Positions 1 to 10,000 of a stretch of 32,589 nucleotides of DNA are shown here, one piece after another. A model generated the notes under the pieces. It ran no database searches. It saw nothing but the letters and a program-made list of their open reading frames with translations, and was not told the DNA's origin. How positions within the stretch are numbered: the first letter of the stretch is position 1; each line of letters starts with the position of its first letter. Location of the stretch: NCBI GenBank assembly GCA_937995645.1, contig CALKJP010000133.1, positions 1 to 32,589 on the forward strand. The letters run 5' to 3'. This stretch comes from an uncultured Bacteroidia bacterium (GTDB lineage Bacteria > Bacteroidota > Bacteroidia > JACCXN01). The translations under genes were made by a program, and so were the position numbers.

Positions 1-445
1 AGAAATAGCGCTAAAAATTGCCGATAAATTAAAAATAGTAGGCGTATTAGCAGTAGAAATGTTTATTACAAAAGCCGGTGAAATATTGGTAAACGAAATG
101 GCGCCACGCCCTCATAACAGCGGGCATCATACCATTGAAGCCAATATTACATCGCAATACGAACAACATTTACGTGCCATTATGAACTGGCCACTGGGCG
201 ATACGTCTATCATAAAACCATCGGTAATGTTAAATTTACTGGGCCATCGCAATTACAGCGGTGAAGCCGTTTTAATCGGACTGGATAAAGTGCTTGAATT
301 AAGCGGAGTTAAACCTCACTGGTATGGAAAAAATATAACAAAGCCATTTAGAAAAATGGGACATATAACCATATTAGGCGAAAGTGTGGAAGAAGTGCTT
401 GATAAAGCCGAAAAAATAAAAGGTGTATTAAAAGTGATTGCTTGA
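1..445 (+). CDS. purK: 5-(carboxyamino)imidazole ribonucleotide synthase (PurK), C-terminal part; gene begins upstream of window
   Basis: Open frame continues to the window edge from nt 2 (EIALKIADKLKIVGVLAVEMF...). ATP-grasp motif VNEMAPRPHNSGHHTIEA and the C-terminal domain are typical of PurK; immediately followed by purE. Confidence 0.95.
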   Translation, partial: EIALKIADKLKIVGVLAVEMFITKAGEILVNEMAPRPHNSGHHTIEANITSQYEQHLRAIMNWPLGDTSIIKPSVMLNLLGHRNYSGEAVLIGLDKVLELSGVKPHWYGKNITKPFRKMGHITILGESVEEVLDKAEKIKGVLKVIA

Positions 446-518
446 TATTAAAGACAAAGCACAGTTATAAAGCATAAAATAAAATTTTTACTAAATTGCC
501 AAATTTAACATCGCAAAT

Positions 519-1022
519 ATGCAACATGTACAAGTTGGAATAATCATGGGTAGTAATTCCGATTATCCTGTAATGAAAGCAGCTGCTGAAATATTAGAAC
601 AGTTAGGAGTAGGAGTAGAAGTAGAAGTAGTATCGGCACACAGAACACCCGAAAAAATGTTTAATTACGCTAAAAATGCTCATAAAAGAGGATTAAAAGT
701 AATAATTGCTGGAGCCGGTGGTGCAGCACATTTACCGGGAATGATTGCATCATTAAGTCCATTACCAATTATAGGAGTACCTATAAAATCAAGCAATTCG
801 ATAGACGGATGGGATTCTGTTTTATCAATTCTACAAATGCCCAACGGAGTTCCGGTTGCTACGGTGGCTTTAAATGCGGCTCAAAATGCCGGAATTTTAG
901 CTGCGCAAATATTAGGTGCGGGCAACGAAGATTTAATGAAAAAAATCATTGAATTTAAAGATAATTTAAAACGAAAAATCGAACTTGCCAATCAAGAATT
1001 ACAGAAAGAACGTCAAAAATAA
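519..1022 (+). CDS. purE: N5-carboxyaminoimidazole ribonucleotide mutase (PurE)
   Basis: GIIMGSNSDYPVMKAAAEIL, SAHRTPEKM, AGAGGAAHLPGMIA: PurE signatures. Confidence 0.97.
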   Translation: MQHVQVGIIMGSNSDYPVMKAAAEILEQLGVGVEVEVVSAHRTPEKMFNYAKNAHKRGLKVIIAGAGGAAHLPGMIASLSPLPIIGVPIKSSNSIDGWDSVLSILQMPNGVPVATVALNAAQNAGILAAQILGAGNEDLMKKIIEFKDNLKRKIELANQELQKERQK

Positions 1023-1025
1023 TGT

Positions 1026-1889
1026 ATGATTAACAAGCTACTTTTATTTACTTTGAATATTACGATTTCCATTGCATTATTTGCCGGAAATAATAATCAT
1101 CCGGTAGGGGCGCGTGCAGGATCAATGGCAGGTGCATCAGTTACACTGTCCGATGTATGGTCAACCTATCATAATCAGGCAGGATTAGCCCATTTAAAAG
1201 GTTTTTCAGCTGGAGTATATTACGAAAATCGTTTTGCCGTAAAAGAATTAAGTACCAAAGGAGCAGCATTAGCAATGCCTTATAAAAACGGAGCTTTTGG
1301 ATTAAGTGTTACCCAATTCGGTTTTTCCTTATATAATGAAAATAAGGTTGGACTGGCTTACTCACAAAAATTTGGAGAAGTATTTTCTGCCGGTGTTCAG
1401 ATGAATTATTTAGGAACTTTTATTGGAGAAGGATACGGACAAAAACATACAGTATCAGCAGAATTAGGTGTTCTTGCAAACCTAACCAAAGATTTAATGA
1501 TAGGGGCGCATATTTATAATCCAACCAGAACAAAATTGGCAGATTACAATAATGAGCGTACACCTACCATTTTTAGATTAGGATTAAATTATCGTTTTTC
1601 AAAACAGGTTTTTATAACAGCCGAAACAGAAAAAAGCACCTATTTAAAACCTGTACTTAAAGCCGGATTAGAATACAAATTCAACGATTATTTTTATTTA
1701 CGCACCGGAGTAGCAAATAATCCTAATATCATTGCTTTTGGTTTTGGAATTAATATGCAAAATTTTCAGTTCGATTTTGGTGCTTCACACCATTCTGTTT
1801 TAGGTTATATTCCACAATTTGGACTAAGTTATGTGCCCGGTAGTACTACCTCTATTTTTAATAAAAACAAATCCCAATCACAGCTTTAA
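1026..1889 (+). CDS. PorV/PorQ (UPF0164)-like outer-membrane beta-barrel protein
   Basis: Signal peptide, then NNHPVGARAGSMAGASVTLSDVWSTYHNQAGLA (typical PorV/PorQ-type N-terminus) and alternating amphipathic strands. Starts 3 nt after the purE stop. Confidence 0.7.
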   Translation: MINKLLLFTLNITISIALFAGNNNHPVGARAGSMAGASVTLSDVWSTYHNQAGLAHLKGFSAGVYYENRFAVKELSTKGAALAMPYKNGAFGLSVTQFGFSLYNENKVGLAYSQKFGEVFSAGVQMNYLGTFIGEGYGQKHTVSAELGVLANLTKDLMIGAHIYNPTRTKLADYNNERTPTIFRLGLNYRFSKQVFITAETEKSTYLKPVLKAGLEYKFNDYFYLRTGVANNPNIIAFGFGINMQNFQFDFGASHHSVLGYIPQFGLSYVPGSTTSIFNKNKSQSQL

Positions 1890-1892
1890 CAA

Positions 1893-4019
1893 TTGAGTAG
1901 ATTTTTTAAATACATTATTTTTTTATTGTTGAACATTATTTCTCTATGTTACAACAACGAATTGTATGCACAGGTTCCCGATCAGGGAGATCCAAGAAAA
2001 GAAAATATTATTGAACAAAAAATTGAATCAATAGCCGAATTGTCAGAAGACGAAAATCTAGATTATACCACCCTTTTAGATGAATTAAAATATTATTTAG
2101 AGCATCCCATTAATTTAAATTTTGCTACCCGCGAAGAATTGGAGCAATTTGGATTATTAGATGATATCCAAATAAATAACTTACTAAACCATATTCAAAA
2201 AAACGGAAGACTGATAGCCATTTATGAATTGCAGACAATTGACGGTTTTGATGCCGTTACCATTCAACGAATTTTACCATTTGTGGTTGTAAAAGTTGAT
2301 TTTAATCGCCCGAATGTATCGTGGAGAGAATTGAAAGAAAACGGTCAAAATCAATTATTTGTTCGCTGGCAACGCATTTTAGAAGAGCAGCTTGGATATT
2401 CACCCATTACGGATTCCTTATTAAAAGCTAAACCAAATTCACGTTATTTAGGAAGCCCTGACAGGATATATACCCGCTATCGTTTTAATTACGGAACTAA
2501 TATAAGTTGGGGATTTACAGCCGAAAAAGATCCGGGCGAAGAATTTTTTAAAGGCTCGCAAAAAAGAGGATTCGATTTTTATTCTGCACATTTTTATCTA
2601 AGAAATATTGGGCGGTTAAAAGCGCTTGCTATCGGTGATTATCATGCTCAATTTGGACAAGGCTTAACTTTATGGACAGGTTTGGCATTTGGGAAATCAA
2701 TTTTTATAACCAATATAAAACGTTCTGCAATAGGTATTCGACCTTATACTGCTTTAGATGAAAATCGCTTTTTGAGAGGAGCAGCAGTTACCTATCAGTT
2801 AATTAAAAATCTAGAAGCAACAGTTTTTTACTCACAAAAAAAAATCGATGCCAACGTTAGTTCCAATGCATCTGATACCTTAAATCGAGAAGAAGGATTA
2901 ATTGTTACCTCGTTTCAATTATCCGGTTTTCATAGAACTCCAAATGAGTTAAGAAATAGAAATATTTTGCAGGAAAGAATTTATGGGGGAAATATTTCAT
3001 ATAAATCAAGAGGATTTAAAGTTGGAATTACGGCTGCTAAAACCGAATATGGAGGTTTATTACAGCGTAGGCTAACATACTACAATCAGTTTGATTTTAA
3101 CAGTAATGAACTATTTAATGTGGGATTAGATTACAATTATATCTATCGAAATATTAATTTATTTGGCGAAATTTCAAGGAGTGATAATGGAGCCATAGCA
3201 TATATTAACGGTGCAATTATGAGTATTGACCCACGAGTAACTTTAACCTTATTGCATCGAAACTATCCACGCAATTATCATAATTTAAATGCAGTTCCAA
3301 TTTCAGAAAATACACGTCCGGCAAACGAACAAGGTATATTATTGGGAATTCAAACTATTCCTGCTTCTAAATGGAATTTTACCGCATATTACGATAAATT
3401 TATATTCCCATGGATGAAATTTCAAGTAGATGCTCCATCGCATGGCTTTGAAGTAATGGCGCAACTTACCTATGTGCCAACAAAGAAAATTGAATTATAC
3501 GGTCGTTTTAGACAACGTAACAGATTTAGAAATACACCGGAGGATATTGAAGATATAGATTTTATTGTTGCCGAAAATCAATTTAATTATCGTTTTAATG
3601 CAACGTATAACATAACACCTTCCATTCGGTTAAGAAACAGGGTAGAATATACCACCTTTAAAAGAGGTGATAATCCGACTGAAAATGGTTATTTAATTTA
3701 TCAGGATATAATTTATAAAGCTTTAAGCAGTCCACTATCTTTTTCGTTCCGATATGCCATATTTCAAACAGACAACTACAATACCCGAATTTATACTTAT
3801 GAAAATTCTGTGTTATATGCTTTTTCTATTCCTGCATTTTTTGATAATGGTTCAAGAGCCTATTTAACATTGCGCTATACAATCGTAAAAAATATTGATT
3901 TATGGCTACGATTTGCACAAACTTTCTATTATAACCGAAATACCATTGGATCGGGATTAGAGCAAATTAATGGTAATACCCGCTCGGAAGTTATTGCTCA
4001 GGTTCGTTTCAGATTTTAA
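1893..4019 (+). CDS. Secreted helix-hairpin-helix domain protein fused to an outer-membrane beta-barrel
   Basis: TTG start followed directly by a signal peptide (MSRFFKYIIFLLLNIISLCYNNELYAQ). N-terminal HhH-like segment (INLNFATREELEQFGLLDDIQINNLLNHIQKNGRLIAIYELQTIDGFD). Long aromatic-rich barrel ending in RFRF. Confidence 0.75.
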   Translation: MSRFFKYIIFLLLNIISLCYNNELYAQVPDQGDPRKENIIEQKIESIAELSEDENLDYTTLLDELKYYLEHPINLNFATREELEQFGLLDDIQINNLLNHIQKNGRLIAIYELQTIDGFDAVTIQRILPFVVVKVDFNRPNVSWRELKENGQNQLFVRWQRILEEQLGYSPITDSLLKAKPNSRYLGSPDRIYTRYRFNYGTNISWGFTAEKDPGEEFFKGSQKRGFDFYSAHFYLRNIGRLKALAIGDYHAQFGQGLTLWTGLAFGKSIFITNIKRSAIGIRPYTALDENRFLRGAAVTYQLIKNLEATVFYSQKKIDANVSSNASDTLNREEGLIVTSFQLSGFHRTPNELRNRNILQERIYGGNISYKSRGFKVGITAAKTEYGGLLQRRLTYYNQFDFNSNELFNVGLDYNYIYRNINLFGEISRSDNGAIAYINGAIMSIDPRVTLTLLHRNYPRNYHNLNAVPISENTRPANEQGILLGIQTIPASKWNFTAYYDKFIFPWMKFQVDAPSHGFEVMAQLTYVPTKKIELYGRFRQRNRFRNTPEDIEDIDFIVAENQFNYRFNATYNITPSIRLRNRVEYTTFKRGDNPTENGYLIYQDIIYKALSSPLSFSFRYAIFQTDNYNTRIYTYENSVLYAFSIPAFFDNGSRAYLTLRYTIVKNIDLWLRFAQTFYYNRNTIGSGLEQINGNTRSEVIAQVRFRF

Positions 4020-4068
4020 CGAAAATATTTTTATAAAAATTTGATTTAAAGTAAATTCGAAGATACTT

Positions 4069-7000
4069 ATGATCTTCAGATTTAACATATTCCTTTTCTT
4101 CATCCTTACCTTTAGTTTTGCTTCTTATGCTCAGCAAAGTGGAGTTTTAATTATTTCAGGTAATGCTCCAGCGCATATTACAGCTTGTGGCGATGATGAA
4201 GTGTTTCAACTTCAAATCTATAATCCAACTCCTTTTAATATTCAAGGTGTACAATTTATATTAACCCTTCCTGCAGGAATAAACTATCTTCCAGGTTCTG
4301 TTGTGGGAGCTATAGAAACAAATATCGCTAATCTCAATCAACCTATATTTACAATTTTGCAATTAAATTCTCAACAGTTTCTTTCCCTTAGTTATCAAGC
4401 AAAAGCTAATTGTACCGTTTTAGCTCAAAGCGCAAGTGGAATGCCCTTTCAGAATAATGCAGTATTTAATTTTAATTTATACAATGTAGCATTTTCAGAA
4501 ACGTATCAAAGTACCTTTTACACGATAAAACAACCCAATTTATCTATCACATCAAGTACTAATACCGCATTTTCTGCCAACATCGGAAGCGTATTTACGC
4601 GCTGTTTTACCATAACCAACGGAGGTACGGGTAGATTATCGGAATTGCTTTTTAAAGATACTCACGGAATAGGTTTTATAGTAATAAGCATAAATGCCGG
4701 AATATGGAACAGTTCAAATAATGTTGAAACAATAATTTTAAATGCAGCTCATTTTACATCGGTTGGAAATGGCGACACTTATTTAGACCCTAACGAAAGT
4801 ATTACTCTTTGCGAGACCATACAGGTTAATAATTGTATGGGAGTTGCATCAAACATAGAAGTTAGTTGGGGTTGCGATAATGTAAACTGTCAATTATTTA
4901 CTAGCACTGCCAATATTGTTTTTCCTGCACTAACTCCAAATCTGGTATTTAGTCCAAGTTCAAGTCAAAATACTTGTTTAGGAATGAATGTGCCCAATCA
5001 ACAAAGTTTATTAATAAAAAATACAGGAGTAGGAATAGCAAAAAATATTGATTTAGAAATTTTTCAAGCATTAACAAGTAATGTATTTACCAATCAGGTT
5101 CGCAGTTTTATTGACCCTGCTTCTATTGAAATCAGATTCGGAAACGGACCATTTCAAAATATTACTCCATATAATGTAACTACTTTGCCAAACTATGATT
5201 GTTTTCAAAACTTACAAGGAATAGGACGATTTTTTATTTTAATTGATTCCATAGCTCCTTTAGATTCAGTAAGAATACGATGGAATGTTTACAGCTGCTG
5301 TATTAATACTTGTTCAGATGCAGGTTCGAGTATAAATGCATGGCAATATAAAGGCAGTTATAAAAACGATTGTAATTTAAATTACACGATACCTGTTGCA
5401 TGGGGCAGAAGCAGTGCATCAGGGGCAAGGTTTATATATCAATTTAATCAAGGACCTATTACAATTTATAATAATCAAATTGAAACCTTTAATTTTTTAA
5501 TTACGCAATTTTCTAATACCTATCAAACCGGAATAGGAGCAAATTGGCGAATTAAGATTATTAAAAATTCTTGTTTAGATTATGTCGGTAATATGCGTAT
5601 TGTTCATTATTCGGGGAGTCCGGTTTGGCAACCTAGTAATGTTATATTTTCTGGTGATACCATTATTGGGATTTTCACAGGTAATCCACCTTTTAATTTA
5701 ACCAATGCAGAATTGCTTTTTGATATGCAGGCTAATTGCAACAATTGTGCATCTGGAGGTTTAACCAATTTACAAATACATACAAGTATAATTCCTGCTA
5801 ATGCATGTAATTGCGAAGCCTTAGTGAATTGTTACACCTATCCTGTTGAAGTTTTATGTCCGCAAAATTGTGATGGCTTTAATATGACCGATTTTGATGT
5901 TAAAAGAATAAATTACGGATTACCCGATAACAATAATGACGGACTGCCCGATAATCCTCCGGCATCGTTAAATATGAATATGATAAGAACAGACAGAGCC
6001 ATGTTTAACGATACGGTTTTAGCTATATATAAAGGAAAGATTAATACTATTTCGCAATCAGCTTGGAGTAATTTATTTGCTGTAACCCGTATTACGGGCT
6101 ATGGCATAGGTTTTACAGTTACTGAAATTCAGTATGAAGTTTTCAGAAACAATGTTCAAACATCGTTTCTGGTACATAATATCAATTTTCAGCACAATGA
6201 TTCTGTTAATACCCGAAGATTTATTTTTGATTTATCAGCTAATCAAGTTTCCGGTAACGGTTCGTTTCCTCCAAATTTTCAATATTTACAGAATGATTCA
6301 GTTGTATTGATGGTAAAATTTGTGCTGAATAATAATCTTACAAGTACTTTAATTAATTGTCAATTTTTGAATGAATTTTATACAAGTAACAGTTCAAACC
6401 CTTTTGCTTCTCCGCAATATGGATGTAATTATTTTAAAGATTATATAACTTATGTAGGACATAATGCTGACGGTTGTTGTATTGAAAATGTAACATTTAA
6501 TACATGCGATACTATATTCATTACTCAATCATTTCGGCAAAAATTAGGCTCTGTGGCAACTGTTACAGGAGGTAATTATTTTCGTTCGGAGTACCGAAAC
6601 ATTTCTTACGTAAAACGTTTTGAGGTAATAAAGCCATCAGGTTATACTTTTCTTAGCGCAAATTTCAGACAAACACGAACTGCTGGAACAAACTCTTCTA
6701 ATGCTTCTCCTATATTTAATATAATTCCTGTAAATCCAAATGCTGATACTTTAGTGTTTAATGTGGCAAATTTACATTCAAGCAATGGTGGAACTATACC
6801 TTTAAGTGACGAAGGCTATTTTTCTACTATCAATGTACGTTTAGCTCCAACTTGTGCTAATCCGCCAACAATTTCTCAGCCATTAAACTACAAAGTAGAG
6901 TTTGAACCCAATCAACGTTTAATTAATTCTCCTACACCTTTTACTATTAATGCCAGTTATGATAATCTAATACATTCGCAACCTCTGCTAGTTTTGCAAT

Positions 7001-10000
7001 CGCCTGCACCTACATTATTAGCTTTAGATAATACAGTAACATGGCAGGTAAATATTTCAAACAACAGTAATCGCAATGCAAATAATACATGGATTGCCAT
7101 TCCGCAAGCAGGCAATGTAAATATTATCGAAGTTAGAAATATTGCAACCAATCAAATAATTAATCCTGTAAACGGTATTTATCAATTAGGGCAATTAACT
7201 CCCAATGCAACTCGTCAATTAGCAATTAAAGCAACTTATACCAATTGTAATGCCGATAGTATTTTGGTTACAACAGGTTGGAATTGTAATGTATATCCTC
7301 AAAATATTTCTTCGATTGTATGTACATCGGCTTCCATTAAATTAAAACTTATTCCTCAGCAGCCACTATTAAATACATTAGTATATCAAACAATAAACAA
7401 CAGTTTGCTTTGCGATACGGCTGAATTATTGATTGAAGGTGTAAATATGCAATTAGGCACCACCTACAATTTAAAATTACAGGTAAAGCTTCCGCCCGGT
7501 GTTAATTATGTTAATAATTCTACAATATTAAAATATCCTCTAAACAGCAATTTTGCTGCTATTGCAAATCCGAGTTTAAACAATGGCGTGTATGAATGGA
7601 ATATTTCGCAATTAAATTCAATCATTCAAAACGATGGTATTAAAGGTGTTTTAGATACGTTGAAAAATAAGATTCAATTAAAATTTAAAGTTGTAACCGA
7701 TTGTAATTATGCAAATGGTTCAGTGGTTGAAGCTCAATACAGTGGTAATAGTGCATGTAATATAGCTACGGGAAATCAAGTATTTTATTCAAGTAATTTT
7801 GCAGATAGTTTTGATACAGGCTCTTATTTAACATCATTACGATTAGAAGGAAATTATATTACATCATGCGGAAATCCTAATAATATAAAGGTTTCTATTG
7901 TAAATAACGGACCACAAAATTTTGGGAATAACGATAGTATCAGCATTTTTATTCCTAGCGGAATTAATTATTTAAACAATTCATTTAGTGCTGTTCATAA
8001 TGCTCCTGTTAATGGAAGTCCGATACTAAGCAATCAAAATGGATTAAGTGTGATAAGTTGGAAATTACCATCAGGAATAAATGTTGGAGACAGTACGGTA
8101 TTTAGTTTTCAAATTACTGGGAATCCTGATAGTTTAAATTGTCGCGTATATCCTTTATTTGCGCAAACAAGCATGCAAAAGGAATTTTTTTGTGCTACTG
8201 CAAACGAAACGTGTAGTTCGAGAAAAATTACCGGAACTGATACTTTATGGTTATACAGCTATAAATCATTTATTACCATTCAAAATGTATCAGGATATAC
8301 ACTGCCCGGCAACAATGGCGAAATTGCAAATGTAACAACACAACTGTTTAATTTTGGCGACAGCATCATACCCCCCAATAATTTTACAATTTCGTTTTAT
8401 GCTGATAATGATGCTAACGGACAAGTATCGCAAGGTGATGTTTTGCTGCACCATGAAATTATAAATTCCATTATCCCCGGAGGTGGAGACAGCACTCTGA
8501 TTAACTCTGTATTTAATATTTCATCAGGAGCTGCGTGTAATTTAATTGCCGTAATTGATACGTCAATAAATAATTGTGCCTGCATGCCATGGCAGTTTAC
8601 ATTTAGCTTGCCTTTAAAAGCTGCCGTTAACGATACCGCTTTATGTTCGTCTGCTCAAGGTGTGCAACTGCAATTAGGTTATAATGCTATTGCAAATTAT
8701 CAATACGCATGGTCTCCGGCTACATTTTTGAATAATCCGCAAATTGCAAATCCTGATTTAATAATTCCGGCTAACAGTTTAACCATAGATACTTTAACGT
8801 ATTATGTAAGCGTAAATGGTATTGGCTGTACAAGTCATGATACGGTATCAATAATTGTTTATCCTTATAATAAGGCCTATGCAGGATTAGATACTGCTAT
8901 TTGCAATATTCCACAGCTGCAATTAAATGCAGCTCCTATATCGAGTATTTCGTCAGGATTTTGGTCTTCTTTATCGGTATTAAATTTTAGTAATGTATTG
9001 TCAAACACTTCTACCGTTTCAGGTTTTCAAAACGGAGTGAATATGTTGTTTTGGGAAGTTTCTAATGCTTATTGCCCAAGCAGCATAGATACGCTTATGG
9101 TAAATTATTTTGAATTGCCTTTTGTAGATGCAGGAGTTGATACTATAATTTGTGGACAAAGTAGTTTTAATTTAAACGGTACAGTACAACCGATTTCATC
9201 AAGCTATTATTGGCAAAATTTATTGGGCAATGCAACTATTGCCAATCCTCAAAATTTGAATACAAGCATTTCTAATTTAGCTAACGATACCTATTCATTT
9301 GTGTTATATGCACAAAATGGAGTTTGTCCTTTTGTGAGCGATACCATTCATGTTCAAAATTATTTGCAACCATTTGTAAATGCGGGTACTGATACTGCAA
9401 TGTGTGCAAACTACCAATTTACGGCACAAGCTGTTAATCCGCAGTTTTATACCAATATAAATTGGATAGCCCAACCAACAGCAAGCATCAGCAATGCAAA
9501 TACAATAAACCCAACATTCTCAAATTTATCGGAAGGCACTTATCAATTTATAATTACAGTTGATAATGCATCTTGCTATTCAATTACTGATACGGTTTTA
9601 TTAACGATTTACGATTTACCTCAAGCAAATGCAGGCACAGATACTTCTTTGTGTGATGCCACTCAAATTCAATTAAATGCTAATCAACCGCAGGGGACAA
9701 GCATCGGAACTTGGAGTTTAATTTCAGGACAAAATAATATAACTATTGTAAATAATACCCAATATAATTCAAATGTTACAGGATTAAGTTATGGAGCATA
9801 TAGCTTTGTGTGGACGGTTTCAAACGGCATTTGCCCTTCTTCATCCGATACGATAATGATTCAAAATTTTGAACCGATTAATGTTACACCATTAAATACA
9901 ATAGAGGCTTGTGATACTACTATCGTTAACTTATCTGCATTTACACCTCCTAACGGGGCTTGGGCATGGTGGGAGCAGGTGAGTGGTACAGCTGTTCAAA

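Noticed and set aside
6957-7151. Minus-strand 64-aa ORF inside the giant gene
   Set aside because: Antisense to a clear coding region, no recognisable domain or RBS; same for 8397..8585.
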